A stretch of DNA of 64,000 nt from Pseudideonella sakaiensis. Lineage in GTDB: Bacteria; Pseudomonadota; Gammaproteobacteria; Burkholderiales; Burkholderiaceae_C. Location of the stretch: positions 89,717-153,716 of the forward strand of contig NZ_BBYR01000017.1 of assembly GCF_001293525.1 (NCBI RefSeq). Reading direction: 5' to 3'. The notes under the pieces were generated by a model that was not told where the DNA came from, did no database searches, and was given only the letters and a program-made list of their open reading frames with translations. Position numbers and translations under genes: made by a program. Position 1 is the stretch's first letter. Each line of letters starts with the position of its first letter. Below are positions 1-8,833 of this stretch, one piece after another.

Positions 1-236
1 CAGTGCGCTGCGACCTCGCGCAGCGCGGCCAGTTCGGCAGGCTGGGTGTCGGCGCAGTAGAGCGCGAGGTAGGCGCGCACCTCGTCCTCGACCACCTCGT
101 TGCTCGGCAGCTCGCCGGCCCGCACGCCCAGGCCGAGGTCGCGGGCGGCGCGCCGCTTGGCGGCGCCGTACTCCAGGCCTTCCTCGACGACCAGGCGGGC
201 GGCGGCGGCGGCGATCTCGGCGCGGGTGCGGGACAT
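1..236 (-). CDS. Conserved hypothetical protein, N-terminal part only (runs off the window)
   Basis: A minus-strand reading frame starts at the ATG at 236 and stays open to the window edge, giving 78 residues. It begins MSRTRAEIAAAAARLVVEEG and continues with a short helical Ala/Arg/Glu-rich segment containing AAKRRAARDLGL and an acidic EVVEDEVRAYLALY stretch. It resembles N-termini of uncharacterised Burkholderiales proteins that sit next to mtgA, some annotated as nucleotidyltransferase-like, but the visible part carries no catalytic motif and no function is claimed. It lies 115 bp downstream of the mtgA stop on the same strand, so it may be the last gene of the rnb-tonB-aroE-mtgA transcript. 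The plus-strand frames over it are shadows. Confidence 0.55.
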   Translation of the reverse strand, partial: MSRTRAEIAAAAARLVVEEGLEYGAAKRRAARDLGLGVRAGELPSNEVVEDEVRAYLALYCADTQPAELAALREVAAH

Positions 237-351
237 GCGGCGGATTCTAGGAAGGCCGCCGGGGCCGAGCGCCGTGCAGGGGCGTCGCGCCCCGGGGACG
301 GGCTCGTGGGCGGGCTCATGCGCATGCGCATGGGCACGCGCATGGGCGGAA

Positions 352-1212
352 TCACGGCAGCTCGACCGCCCCCATCCGTGCGACGATCGTCGCGGCCCGC
401 CCGGCGACGTAGGCCGAGCCCGGCCGCTGCTCGAAGCGCTTGGGCGCCGGCAGCATCACCGCCAGCCGCGCGGCCGGCAGCGCGCCGAGCTGGGAAGCCG
501 GCACGCGGAAGTAATGCCGTGCCGCAGCCTCGGCGCCGAACACGCCCTCGCCCCACTCGACGTGGTTCAGGTAGATCTCGAGGATGCGCCGCTTGTCGAG
601 CACGAGTTCGAGCATCTGCGTGACGATCAGCTCCTGCGCCTTGCGCGCCAGGCTGCGCTCCGGCCCCAGGAAGAGGTTCTTCGCCAGCTGCTGGGTGATG
701 GTCGAGCCGCCGACGACCTTCGGCGCCACCTTCGGCGGCTCGGGGGGCGGCCCGGTCGGCGCCCGCGCGGCGCCGGCCTTGCCGGCCAGCGCGGCGGCGC
801 GCCGCTCCAGCTGTTCGTTCAGTCGCTGCGCCCGGGCCTCGGCCCGCTGGTTGCGCTCCCAGGCCTTCTCGATCGCGTCCCATTCGACGCCGTTGTGGTC
901 GACGAAGCCGGCATCCTCGCTGGCGATCACCGCGCGCTTCAGCGTGGGGGCGATCTGCCCGTAGTCGGCCCAGGATTGGCGCCAGTCGAGCGCGTGTTTC
1001 TCCACCAGCAGGCGCCAGGCCTCGGAGCGCTGGAAGGCGGTCGAGGCCGGGTCGATGACGCGCATCAGCAGCACGCGGCCGAGGAAGTAGAGCTGCAGCG
1101 CACAGGCCGCGACGAGCAGCAGCACCAGCAGCCGCCAGAGGGCCGCCGCCGTGCCGCGCAGCGCGGGCCGCGCCGCGGCGCGCGGGTTCGGACGGGGTGG
1201 CGGGGCCGGCAT
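352..1212 (-). CDS. mtgA: Monofunctional biosynthetic peptidoglycan glycosyltransferase MtgA
   Basis: This 286-residue protein belongs to glycosyltransferase family 51, which polymerises lipid II into glycan strands on the periplasmic face of the inner membrane. One N-terminal membrane segment (about residues 22-45, [18 protein letters not shown]) is followed by the GT51 domain. Visible landmarks are [14 protein letters not shown] (the catalytic Glu motif), [15 protein letters not shown] and [18 protein letters not shown] charged insertion of about 40 residues ([20 protein letters not shown] onward) separates the first two motifs. The frame extends upstream inside aroE, but the ATG at 1212, 13 bp after the aroE stop, gives a normal N-terminus. 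There is no transpeptidase domain, which separates it from class A PBPs. Confidence 0.95.
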   Translation of the reverse strand: MPAPPPRPNPRAAARPALRGTAAALWRLLVLLLVAACALQLYFLGRVLLMRVIDPASTAFQRSEAWRLLVEKHALDWRQSWADYGQIAPTLKRAVIASEDAGFVDHNGVEWDAIEKAWERNQRAEARAQRLNEQLERRAAALAGKAGAARAPTGPPPEPPKVAPKVVGGSTITQQLAKNLFLGPERSLARKAQELIVTQMLELVLDKRRILEIYLNHVEWGEGVFGAEAAARHYFRVPASQLGALPAARLAVMLPAPKRFEQRPGSAYVAGRAATIVARMGAVELP

Positions 1213-1225
1213 CGGTGGCAGCCCG

Positions 1226-2131
1226 TCAGCCGCGGGCCGGCAGGGCGGCGCGCAGCGCGGCCAGCACCGGCGCCGTCTGCGGGCGCACGCCGCGCCACCA
1301 CGCGAAGGCCTCGGCCGCCTGTTCGACCAGCATGCCCAGCCCGTCGCGCGGCTGCGCGCCATGGCGCTGCGCCCAGGCCAGGAAGCCGTCGGCCGCGGGG
1401 CCGTACATCATGTCCAGCGCCAGCGCGCCGGGGCCGAGCGCCCGGGCATCGAGCGGCTCCGCGACGCCGTGCAGGCTGCTCGCGCTGGCATTGACGACGA
1501 CGTCGTGGCCCTCCCCCGGGTCGTCCAGCGGCCCGGCCTCGAGCGCGACGCCGCAGGCCGCCGCCCAGTCCGCGTGGCGGTCGGCGAGCGCCCGTGCCTT
1601 GTCCGGGGTACGGTTGACCACGCGCAGCCGTGCGGGGCGCGCCTGCAGCAGCGCCCCGAGCGCGCCGGCGGCGGCCCCCCCCGCGCCCAGCAGCAGCACG
1701 CGCCGGCCGGCCAGCGGCCGGCCGGCGTTGTGCTCGATGTCGCGCACCAGGCCGGCCCCGTCGGTGTTGTCGGCCGCCCAGCCGCCGTCCTCGCGGCGCA
1801 ACGTGTTCGCCGCGCCGGCCAGCCGGGCCCGCTCGGTGCAGCGCAGCGCCAGCGCCCGCGCCTCGAACTTGAAGGGCACGGTGACGTTGCAGCCGCGCGC
1901 CGGGCCGCGCACGCCCGGCGGCCCTTCCCGGCTGTCCGCGAAGGCCTGCAGGGTCGCGGCGAAGCCGTCGAGCGGTGCCTCCAGCCGGTCGTAGTGCAGC
2001 GCCTGGCCTGTCGCCTCGGCGAAGGCAGCGTGGATGAAGGGCGAGCGGCTGTGGGCCACCGGGTGGCCGATCACGACGTAGCGGTCGCGCTCGGCGGCCG
2101 GCGCGGCAGCGGGGAGGGTGTCTGGGGGCAC
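1226..2131 (-). CDS. aroE: Shikimate dehydrogenase AroE
   Basis: AroE reduces 3-dehydroshikimate to shikimate with NADPH in the chorismate pathway. The 301-residue protein shows the substrate motif [16 protein letters not shown] near residue 22, the VPFKFEA catalytic-lysine region, and the Rossmann motif [17 protein letters not shown]. The NRTP segment after it is the usual NADP-specificity loop. It ends with the conserved [13 protein letters not shown] region. The protein is slightly longer than average because of an Ala/Pro-rich N-terminal stretch of about 15 residues. It sits between the TonB-like gene (35 bp upstream) and mtgA (13 bp downstream) on the same strand, an arrangement common in Burkholderiales. 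Confidence 0.96.
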   Translation of the reverse strand: MPPDTLPAAAPAAERDRYVVIGHPVAHSRSPFIHAAFAEATGQALHYDRLEAPLDGFAATLQAFADSREGPPGVRGPARGCNVTVPFKFEARALALRCTERARLAGAANTLRREDGGWAADNTDGAGLVRDIEHNAGRPLAGRRVLLLGAGGAAAGALGALLQARPARLRVVNRTPDKARALADRHADWAAACGVALEAGPLDDPGEGHDVVVNASASSLHGVAEPLDARALGPGALALDMMYGPAADGFLAWAQRHGAQPRDGLGMLVEQAAEAFAWWRGVRPQTAPVLAALRAALPARG

Positions 2132-2165
2132 GGGGCGCAGGGGCGGGAGGGTACGGAGGCCCGGG

Positions 2166-3026
2166 TCAGGGGCGGGCGGTGACGGTGGTCTCGAGGGCCT
2201 CGTCGCGCGTGAAGCGGAAGCGGGAGGTGATCACCAGCTGCTCGGCCTGGCGGCGCATCGCACCGGTGAACTCGCCGAACGGCGCCGCGGCGCGCACGAT
2301 GGCCACCGCATAGCGGTCCAGCACCGGCTGGCCGGAGCTGCGCACGACCTCGGTCTCGACCACCCGGCCGGAGGCGTCGACCACGACGTTCATCGTCAGG
2401 TCGCCATAGAGCTTGCGGCCCTGGTGCTCGGGGAAGTTGCGGGTGCCGCGGTCCTCGATCTTGCGCCGCAGCTGGTCGTAGTACTGCGCATAGACCTCCT
2501 CGCGCGTGGCCGGGCTGACGTAGCGGCGCTTCGGGCGCGCGTTCTCCTCGTTGACGCGCTTCTCGATCTCGGCCAGCAGCTGCAGCAGCTGGCGACGGCG
2601 GTCCTCCTCCGCGCGATCCTGCGGCGACCCCTCGTCGCGCTGCGGGTCGGGGGCCGGCAGCTGCGCCAGCTCGCGGCGCACCTGCGTCAGCAGCCGCATC
2701 TGCGCGGACTGCAGCTGCTCGATGCGCTTGCGCGTCTCCTCGTCGGCGTCGCCCACCTCCAGTTCGTTGGAGGCCGGCAGCGGTGAGCGCGCCCGGCCCT
2801 CGGCCGCATCGCCGCCGCCGGCCAGGTTCGCCTGGGCGATGGCCTGGGCCTTCACCGGCGCCTCGCCGGAGCGCGAGTTGACGAGGATGACCTCGAGCGG
2901 CGTGTCCTGGAACATGCGGTCGAAGCGCTGCGGGTCGGCGAAGCGCACCGCCATCAGCCCGACATGCAGCCCGGCCGACACCAGCAGCGCGATCTGCAGC
3001 GGGCTGAGCGGGCGGGCGAGGGCCAT
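2166..3026 (-). CDS. TonB-family C-terminal domain protein
   Basis: A 286-residue envelope protein with the layout of TonB-like energy transducers. It has a short cytoplasmic N-terminus, one membrane anchor ([18 protein letters not shown], about residues 10-27), a long charged periplasmic stretch rich in Glu, Arg and Gln that probably forms coiled coil (about 90-160), and a C-terminal TonB-type domain ([28 protein letters not shown]). No exbB or exbD lies nearby and there is no long Pro-rich region, so a true siderophore-transport role is not shown; it may be a stand-alone TonB paralogue. The start at 3026 lies 25 bp after the RNase gene stop. A longer upstream frame is the shadow of that gene. 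Confidence 0.85.
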   Translation of the reverse strand: MALARPLSPLQIALLVSAGLHVGLMAVRFADPQRFDRMFQDTPLEVILVNSRSGEAPVKAQAIAQANLAGGGDAAEGRARSPLPASNELEVGDADEETRKRIEQLQSAQMRLLTQVRRELAQLPAPDPQRDEGSPQDRAEEDRRRQLLQLLAEIEKRVNEENARPKRRYVSPATREEVYAQYYDQLRRKIEDRGTRNFPEHQGRKLYGDLTMNVVVDASGRVVETEVVRSSGQPVLDRYAVAIVRAAAPFGEFTGAMRRQAEQLVITSRFRFTRDEALETTVTARP

Positions 3027-3051
3027 CGGGCGGTCTGCCGGTCCCGTCCGA

Positions 3052-5142
3052 TCAGGGCTGCGGCGCGGCGGGATCGGCCGGGGCCGCGCCGCCGGCGTCC
3101 GCACCGCCGGCGTCCGCATCGGCCAGCTCGATCGCCAGCGTCAACGGGCCGGCACCCTCGGCGCCGCCGTCGTCGTCCAGGCCGTCCGCGTTCTCCTCGA
3201 CGGCGGCGGCTGCGTCGCCGCCCGGCGCATCGCTCAGCAGCTCCAGCACCTGGGCCTGCAGGTCGAGCGTGAGCAGGTCCTCGCCCAGCAGCTTGACGCG
3301 CACCCGTGCGCCGCGCGGCAGGCGTTCGGCGCCGGCGGCGCGGAACACCAGCGGCAGCGTCTCGGCGCGCACCAGGCCGTCCTTCATCACCGCGGCGTCC
3401 AGCTCGCGGCGGCCCTGCTGGGCCAGCCAGGTCAGCGTCCAGTAGCGCTCGATCGCCGACTGGAAGGCGTTGTAGGCGCCGTAGGCGGCGTCGAAGGCCG
3501 AGATGACCGAGAACAGCGCCGCATCCTTGGGCTTGAAGGGCGCGGCCAGCGCCGCCGTCCGACCGTGCCGCGCGCAGGCCACGATCTGCCACTGGTTGAC
3601 CAGGTCGACGTAGCGCCGCAGCGGCGAGGTGGCCCAGGCGTACTGCGGCACGCCCATGCCGGCATGCGGCGCCGGCTTGACGCCCATGCGCACCTTGATG
3701 CCCGGCGCCAGGCTGGCCTGGCTGCGGTAGATGCCGGGCACGCCGCACTCGGCCAGCCAGCCGCCCCAGGTCGCGTTGGCGAGGATCATCGCCTCGGCGA
3801 CGATCAGGTCCAGCGGCGCGCCGCGCTGGCGCGTGCTGATCTGCACCCGCTCGTCGCCGGCGGGCTCGTCGCCCACGACACCCTCGAGGCGGAAGGCATA
3901 GTCCGGGCGGTTGAAGTTCTCGGGCTTGCCGCGCACGACCTCGCGCCGGGCCTTCAGCGCCTGCGCGAGCCGGAACGCGAAGCGCAGGGCCTCGGCGAAG
4001 GGGTAGTCCGCCGGGGCCTGGCCGAGCAGGCTGGCCTCGGTCACGACGCCGTCGAGCCGGTCGTGGCGCAGGTTGGCCGCGATCGGCACGCGCTCCAGGC
4101 GGGTCTCGCTGCCCAGCAGCTCGAGGCTGGCTTCGTCGATCCGCACGTACAGCGACACCGCGGGGCAGTCCCGGCCCTCGGCCAGCGTGTAGGCCTGCAC
4201 GACCTCGTCCGGCAGCATCGTGATCTTGTGGCCGGGCATGTAGACGGTCGACAGGCGCTCGCGCGCGACCCGGTCCAGCACGCCGTCGGGCGTGATCGCC
4301 AGCCCCGGGGCGGCAATGTGCACGCCGAAGGTGACGGTGCCGCTGCCCAGGCCCTGCACCGACAGCGCGTCGTCGATCTCGGTGGTCGAGGAGTCGTCGA
4401 TGGAGAAGGCCTGCACCGGCGCCAGCGGCAGTTCCTCGCGCACCGGCGGCGCGGCCAGCGCCTCCGCCGGGAAGCCGGTGCCGCGCGGGAAGTTCTCGAA
4501 CAGGAAGCGCCGCCAGTGGAACTGGTAGGGCGAGGTGATCGCACCGGCGCGGCTCAGCAGGTCCAGCGGCGCGCGCTGCGTGCGCCGCGCCGCCTCGACC
4601 ACCGCCTTGTACTCCGGCGCATTCTTGTCGGGCTTGAACAGGATGCGGTAGAGCTGCTCGCGCACCGGCGCGGGACACTGGCCCTGCGCCAGCTCGCCGG
4701 CCCAGGCCTCGATCTGGGCGGCCACCTGCTTCTTGCGCTCGATGCCCAGCAGCGCCGCCTGCACCACCTCCTGGGAGGCCTTGCGGAACTGGCCCTTGCC
4801 GAGGCGGCGGAAATAGTGCGGCGCGTCGAACAGGCGCAGCAGCATCGCCGCCTGGGTGGGCGCGTCCGCGACGGCGCTGAAATAGTCGCGCGCCAGGTCG
4901 GCGAAACCGAAGTCGCCGTCCGGCGCGAATTCCCAGGCGAGGTCCAGCTCGATCTCGGCAGACCGCGCCTGGGCCTCGGCCAGCAGCTCGGCCGGCAGCG
5001 GCCGCTCGAACTTCAGCAGCAGGTTCGCCGACTTCACCTTCACGCGCTTGCCGGAGTCCAGCTCGACCTGCAGCGAGGTGTCGGCCTCCGACATCACCCG
5101 CCCGGCGAGGAACTTCCCGGCGTCTTCGAACAAGGCATACAT
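3052..5142 (-). CDS. RNase II/RNase R family exoribonuclease (RNB domain)
   Basis: This 696-residue protein is a hydrolytic 3'-5' exoribonuclease of the RNB family. The catalytic magnesium-binding motif is visible as FSIDDSSTTEIDDALSV near residue 250, followed by FGVHIAAPG and YMPGHKITMLPDEV. Later come RIDEASLELLGSET and YAWATSPLRRYVDLVNQWQ, the conserved RNB C-terminal signature. The N-terminal 200 residues are the winged-helix type seen in betaproteobacterial members; the C-terminal S1-like region is weak and ends in an acidic Ala/Asp-rich tail. The ATG at 5142 was chosen because the conserved start MYALFEDAGKFLAGRV begins there and GACAAT lies 7 nt before it. Whether it should be called rnb or rnr is not decided here. 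Confidence 0.9.
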   Translation of the reverse strand: MYALFEDAGKFLAGRVMSEADTSLQVELDSGKRVKVKSANLLLKFERPLPAELLAEAQARSAEIELDLAWEFAPDGDFGFADLARDYFSAVADAPTQAAMLLRLFDAPHYFRRLGKGQFRKASQEVVQAALLGIERKKQVAAQIEAWAGELAQGQCPAPVREQLYRILFKPDKNAPEYKAVVEAARRTQRAPLDLLSRAGAITSPYQFHWRRFLFENFPRGTGFPAEALAAPPVREELPLAPVQAFSIDDSSTTEIDDALSVQGLGSGTVTFGVHIAAPGLAITPDGVLDRVARERLSTVYMPGHKITMLPDEVVQAYTLAEGRDCPAVSLYVRIDEASLELLGSETRLERVPIAANLRHDRLDGVVTEASLLGQAPADYPFAEALRFAFRLAQALKARREVVRGKPENFNRPDYAFRLEGVVGDEPAGDERVQISTRQRGAPLDLIVAEAMILANATWGGWLAECGVPGIYRSQASLAPGIKVRMGVKPAPHAGMGVPQYAWATSPLRRYVDLVNQWQIVACARHGRTAALAAPFKPKDAALFSVISAFDAAYGAYNAFQSAIERYWTLTWLAQQGRRELDAAVMKDGLVRAETLPLVFRAAGAERLPRGARVRVKLLGEDLLTLDLQAQVLELLSDAPGGDAAAAVEENADGLDDDGGAEGAGPLTLAIELADADAGGADAGGAAPADPAAPQP

Positions 5143-5149
5143 GGCGGCG

Positions 5150-5155
5150 ATTGTC
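5150..5155 (-). promoter_or_regulatory. -10-like hexamer directly before the RNase II gene start
   Basis: On the minus strand GACAAT ends 7 nt before the ATG at 5142. No Shine-Dalgarno sequence fits in that space, so transcription could start at or next to the start codon. No good -35 is seen. One of several such sites in the window. Confidence 0.4.
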
Positions 5156-5212
5156 GCCGCAACGCGGCGGCCGGCCGCGGGCCGCGCCGGCACCGTCCGG
5201 CGCGGCGGCCGC

Positions 5213-7219
5213 TCAGAAGTGGATGCCGCGCATCATCTGCTGCATCGCGATCGCCTCCGGCGACAGCGCGGGCTTGCCACTCTTGTCGCCCTTGGCCGCC
5301 GCGCTGTCCGGGAACATCCGGAAGCTGGTGTTCATCACGATCTGTGCCACCCGCGGCAGCAGCGCGTGCAGCAGCTCGCCCGAGACGCCCAGCCGCGTCG
5401 CGATGCGCACCGGCTTGTGCACGCAGGCCTCGGCGATCATGTCGGCCGCTTCCTCGGGCGACAGCGTCGGCACGTTGTTGTAGATCTTGGTGGGCGCGAT
5501 CATCGGCGTGCGCACCAGCGGCATGTTGATGGTCGTGAAGGTGATGCCCAGGTCGGCGTACTCGCTCGAGGCGCAGCGCGTCCAGGCATCCAGCGCGGCC
5601 TTGCTCGCCACGTAGGCCGAGAAGCGCGGCGCGTTGGTCAGCACGCCGATCGAGCTGATGTTGACGACGTGCCCGCGCTTCTTCGCGACCATGCCGGGCA
5701 GCAGGCCCATCGTCACGCGCAGGCACCCGAAGTAGTTCAGGTCCATCGTGCGCTGGAAGTCGTGGAAGCGGTCGTAGCTGCTCTCGATCGCACGGCGGAT
5801 CGAGCGGCCGGCGTTGTTGATCAGGAAGTCGACGCCGCCGTGCTTCTCCTGGATCCAGGCCATCAGCGACGCGCAGCCGGCCTCGTCGGCGATGTCGCAG
5901 GAGTAGGTGTCGACGCGCGCGTCCTTGCCGGCCGCGGCCAGGATCTCCTTGCGCGCCTCCTCCAGCTTGGCCTCGTCGCGGGCGCAGATCAGCGTGGTCG
6001 CGCCGGCCTCGGCGAACTTGATCGCGGCGGCCAGGCCGATGCCGGAGGACCCGCCGGTCACCAGCACGACCTTGCCCGCGACGGTGCCGCGCAGGCTGCG
6101 GTCGATCGACAGCGCCGGGTCGAGGTGGCGTTCCCAGTAGTCCCACAGACGCCAGGCGTAGTCGCGCAGGTTCGGGCAGGCGATGCCGCTGCCCTTCAGC
6201 GCGGCCTGGGTGTCGCGCGAATCGAAGCGCGTCGGGTAGTTGATGAAGGTGAAGATGTCCTCGGGCAGGCCCAGGTCCTTCATCACCGCGTTGCGCACCC
6301 GGCGCACCGGGGCCAGCGCCATCATCCCCTTCTTGACGCTGCGCGGGATGAAGCCGAGCAGCGCGGCATTGACGAACAGGTTCATCTTCGGCGCATGCGC
6401 GGCCTTGCCGAAGATGTCGAGCACGTCGCCGACGCGGTAGCCCTCCGGATCCACCAGGTGGAAGCAGCGGCGGTTCAGCTCGAGCTTGGCGTGGCTGATG
6501 TGGTCCAGCGCCGCGACCACGAAGTCGACCGGGACGATGTTGATGCGCCCGCCCTCCAGCCCGATGCTCGGCATCCACGGCGGCAGGATCTGGCGCATGC
6601 GCTGGATCAGCTTGAAGAAGTAGTACGGCCCGTCGATCTTGTCCATCTCGCCGGTGGTCGAGTCGCCCACCACCATCGCGGGGCGGTACACCGTCCACGG
6701 CACCTTGCACTCCTTGCGCACGATCTTCTCGCTCTCGTGCTTGGTCATGAAGTAGGGGTGGTCCAGGCCCTCGGCCTCCTCGAACATGTCCTCGCGGAAC
6801 ACGCCCTCGTAGAGCCCGGCGGCTGCGATCGAGCTGACGTGGTGCAGGTGGCCGGCATCGACCGCCTTCGCGAACTCGACCACGTGGCGCGTGCCGTCGA
6901 CGTTGACGCGCACCTGGCTCTCCTCGTCGGCACCGAGGTCGTAGATCGCCGCGAGGTGGTAGACGTGGTCGACCTGGCCCTTGAGCTTCTTCAGCTCGTC
7001 CGGCGCCACGCCCAGCCGGGACTGGGTCAGGTCGCCGTAGACCGGGACGGCCCGGGCGCGGGCGGCGCCCGTCAGGCCCCAGCCGGCCAGCAGTTCGGGC
7101 AGCTTGGCCTCGCTCTCGCGCCGCAGCAGGAAGTGCACGACCGAGCCGCGCCGGGCCAGCAGGGTCTTGACGAGGCGTTTGCCGATGAAGCCGGTCGCGC
7201 CGGTCACGAAATACTGCAT
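5213..7219 (-). CDS. Two-domain fatty acyl-CoA reductase (alcohol-forming type), SDR superfamily
   Basis: This 668-residue protein joins two Rossmann domains. The N-terminal extended-SDR/NAD_binding_4 domain has TGATGFIG at residues 6-13 and a YFMTKHESEK active-site segment near residue 155. The C-terminal classical SDR domain has VTGGSSGIGLA near residue 380 and YVASKAALDAW near 535. Length, domain order and many segments (GEMDKIDGPYYFFKLIQRMR, NYPTRFDSRDTQ, SSIGVLTNAPRFSAYV, FRMFPDSAA, final MMRGIHF) match from memory the marine Marinobacter-type acyl-CoA reductase that makes fatty alcohols with NADPH. A role in fatty-alcohol or wax-ester synthesis is therefore likely but not proven. A GGAGG lies just before the start. 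A PHA phasin gene is divergent. Confidence 0.8.
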   Translation of the reverse strand: MQYFVTGATGFIGKRLVKTLLARRGSVVHFLLRRESEAKLPELLAGWGLTGAARARAVPVYGDLTQSRLGVAPDELKKLKGQVDHVYHLAAIYDLGADEESQVRVNVDGTRHVVEFAKAVDAGHLHHVSSIAAAGLYEGVFREDMFEEAEGLDHPYFMTKHESEKIVRKECKVPWTVYRPAMVVGDSTTGEMDKIDGPYYFFKLIQRMRQILPPWMPSIGLEGGRINIVPVDFVVAALDHISHAKLELNRRCFHLVDPEGYRVGDVLDIFGKAAHAPKMNLFVNAALLGFIPRSVKKGMMALAPVRRVRNAVMKDLGLPEDIFTFINYPTRFDSRDTQAALKGSGIACPNLRDYAWRLWDYWERHLDPALSIDRSLRGTVAGKVVLVTGGSSGIGLAAAIKFAEAGATTLICARDEAKLEEARKEILAAAGKDARVDTYSCDIADEAGCASLMAWIQEKHGGVDFLINNAGRSIRRAIESSYDRFHDFQRTMDLNYFGCLRVTMGLLPGMVAKKRGHVVNISSIGVLTNAPRFSAYVASKAALDAWTRCASSEYADLGITFTTINMPLVRTPMIAPTKIYNNVPTLSPEEAADMIAEACVHKPVRIATRLGVSGELLHALLPRVAQIVMNTSFRMFPDSAAAKGDKSGKPALSPEAIAMQQMMRGIHF

Positions 7220-7337
7220 GCGGTCCTCCAGGGGGTGGTTCGCGCCGCATCGCCGGCGGCGCGGAGATTCTTGTCGAAAGGCCCGCGGGCGGGCCTGCGC
7301 GCTAACCCGCAGCGCGGCGGCGCGACGCGGATCGGGG

Positions 7338-7390
7338 CGGCAGACTGCCGCAGCCCCGGCGCGGCCGCAAGCCCGCCGCCTAGGGCGGGC
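7338..7390. promoter_or_regulatory. Two inverted repeats between the acyl-CoA reductase and phasin genes
   Basis: CGGCAG-A-CTGCCG (7338-7350) is a perfect palindrome. GCCCGCC and GGCGGGC (7371-7377 and 7384-7390) form a second inverted repeat that ends 16 bp before the phasin -35. They could be operators, for example for a PhaR-like regulator, or a terminator-type hairpin. The 278-bp gap holds no ORF that can be supported. Confidence 0.35.
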
Positions 7391-7406
7391 TCACTAGCCC
7401 AAACCG

Positions 7407-7435
7407 CTGACACCGCGGCCCCGCCTGCCTATAGT
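7407..7435 (+). promoter_or_regulatory. Sigma-70-type promoter of the phasin gene
   Basis: CTGACA (7407-7412), a 17-bp spacer, then TATAGT (7430-7435). This is the best -35/-10 pair in the window. It lies about 62 bp before the phasin ATG, which has its own GAAAGGA ribosome site. Confidence 0.7.
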
Positions 7436-7497
7436 GGCCGCCATGGCGTGCGGGCCATCCCGGCCGCACCGACGCGACACCGACGAAAGGAATCACC

Positions 7498-8130
7498 ATG
7501 GTCAAGAAGCTCAAGCAGATGGCGGACAAGAAGGCCGCGGGCGGCGCCTCGCTGTTCGACAGCGCGCTCGCCGGCGCCGTCAAGGACTCCGCCCAGCAGA
7601 TCTGGCTGGCCGGCATGGGCGCCTTCTCCAAGGCGCAGGAAGAGGGCGGCAAGGTCTTCGAGGCGCTGGTGAAGGAGGGCGTGGCCCTGCAGCGCAAGAC
7701 CCAGAGCGCCGCGGAGGAGAAGTTCGGCGAGGTGGCCAGCCGCATGAGCAACATGGCCGGCGACGTCGGTGCGAAGGCCGGCCAGCAGTGGGACAAGCTG
7801 GAATCGATCTTCGAGGAGCGCGTGGCCAAGTCGCTCGGCCGCCTGGGCGTGCCGTCGGCGCGCGAACTGGAGGCGCTGCAGGCGCGCGTGGATGCGCTCG
7901 CGGCCGAGGTGGCCCGCCTGGGCGGCCGCCCGGCCGCGAAGACGCCGCGCCGCGCCGCGAAGAAGGCCGCCGCCCCGGCGCCGGCTGCTGCCGCGCCGCT
8001 GAAGGGCAAGGCGGCGAAGACGGCCAAGGCGCCGAAGGCCGCCGGCACGGCGAAGGCCGCGGCCCCGGCGCCGCGCAAGACCCGCGCCGCCAAGAGCGCG
8101 GCGGGCGCCGCCGCCCCGGCCGCCGCCTGA
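7498..8130 (+). CDS. Phasin, PhaF/PhaI-type polyhydroxyalkanoate granule-associated protein
   Basis: This 210-residue protein has a phasin domain (about residues 1-135) with the conserved AQQIWLAGMGAFSKAQEEGGKVFEALV segment, which binds polyhydroxyalkanoate granules. A predicted coiled-coil ARELEALQARVDALAAEVARL follows. The C-terminal 65 residues are an Ala/Lys/Pro-rich tail resembling histone H1, as in PhaF, which can bind DNA and help distribute granules at division. The start is firm: GAAAGGA lies 6 nt upstream of the ATG and a good promoter lies at 7407-7435. It is monocistronic, with a hairpin after the stop. The divergent gene encodes an acyl-CoA reductase, so both may serve storage lipids. 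Confidence 0.9.
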   Translation: MVKKLKQMADKKAAGGASLFDSALAGAVKDSAQQIWLAGMGAFSKAQEEGGKVFEALVKEGVALQRKTQSAAEEKFGEVASRMSNMAGDVGAKAGQQWDKLESIFEERVAKSLGRLGVPSARELEALQARVDALAAEVARLGGRPAAKTPRRAAKKAAAPAPAAAAPLKGKAAKTAKAPKAAGTAKAAAPAPRKTRAAKSAAGAAAPAAA

Positions 8131-8160
8131 GCCGCCGCCAGCCCCCGCCCGGGCGCCGGT

Positions 8161-8181
8161 CGAGCGGCTGCGTGCCGCTCG
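8161..8181. terminator. Hairpin between convergent phasin and yqaA-type genes
   Basis: CGAGCGGC and GCCGCTCG form a perfect 8-bp stem with a TGCGT loop. There is no T-run, so it may block read-through only weakly or work with Rho. Confidence 0.5.
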
Positions 8182-8200
8182 CTGGCCCGCCGGGGGGACC

Positions 8201-8698
8201 TCAGGGCGCAAGCCGGCCCGGAAACATCCAGAGCAGCGCCGCCGTCATCGTGACGTAGCGTGCGAACTTGCCGATCGCCATGTAGGCGACGCAGGGCCAG
8301 AAGGGCATCTTCAGCCAGCCGGCGACCGCGCACAGCGGATCGCCGACGAGCGGCAACCACGACAGCAGGCAGGCCTTCGGGCCGAAGCGCTCGAGCCAGC
8401 GCAGCGCGCGCCCGTGCGCGGGGCCGTGGTGGCGCAGCTTCTCGTAGGCCTGCTCGGCGCCCCGGCCCATCCACCAGCTGACGGCACCGCCCAGCGTGTT
8501 GCCGGCGGTGGCGACCAGCACCGCGGGCCAGAACAGGCCCGGCTCCAGCTTCAGCAACCCGAACAGCGCAGGCTCGGAGCCCATCGGCAGCAGCGTGGCC
8601 GACACGAAGGCCACCACGAACAGCGTGCTCAGGCCGTAGGCGGGCAGCGACAGCAGGGCGAGCGTGGAGGCCAGTGCGGCCTCGATCCAGGCGGTCAT
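8201..8698 (-). CDS. YqaA family (SNARE-associated/DedA-like) membrane protein
   Basis: This 165-residue protein has about four hydrophobic segments (LSTLFVVAFVSATLLPMGSE, LFWPAVLVATAGNTLGGAVS, SWLPLVGDPLCAVAGWLKM, YVTMTAALLWMF). The GNTLGGAVSWWMGRG and PLVGDPL motifs are typical of the YqaA branch of the DedA-like superfamily, whose members are thought to act in lipid handling or membrane homeostasis. The precise substrate is unknown. It is divergent from dusB and converges on the phasin gene. A GATAAT hexamer lies 9 nt before its ATG and no ribosome site is seen. Confidence 0.85.
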   Translation of the reverse strand: MTAWIEAALASTLALLSLPAYGLSTLFVVAFVSATLLPMGSEPALFGLLKLEPGLFWPAVLVATAGNTLGGAVSWWMGRGAEQAYEKLRHHGPAHGRALRWLERFGPKACLLSWLPLVGDPLCAVAGWLKMPFWPCVAYMAIGKFARYVTMTAALLWMFPGRLAP

Positions 8699-8707
8699 CG
8701 GGGCGCG

Positions 8708-8713
8708 ATTATC
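8708..8713 (-). promoter_or_regulatory. -10-like hexamer near the yqaA-type start
   Basis: Minus-strand GATAAT ends 9 nt before the ATG at 8698, leaving room for at most a very short 5' leader. Confidence 0.35.
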
Positions 8714-8786
8714 GAGGGCCGCGCAGCGCGGGGCGCAGGCCGCACGCCAGGGCCGGGGCCGGCCGCGCGGGGCCGCGGGGCATCGC

Positions 8787-8792
8787 TATACT
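8787..8792 (+). promoter_or_regulatory. -10 element of the dusB-fis-purH operon
   Basis: TATACT stands out in GC-rich sequence 41 bp before the dusB ATG. No convincing -35 is seen at 17 bp. Confidence 0.45.
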
Positions 8793-8833
8793 CCTGCCTC
8801 CTTTTTGTGCACCCGGCACCCGTCGACGCCGCC

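Noticed and set aside
2551..5529. 992-codon plus-strand frame over the TonB-like and RNase genes
   Set aside because: Antisense shadow of two well-supported minus-strand genes.
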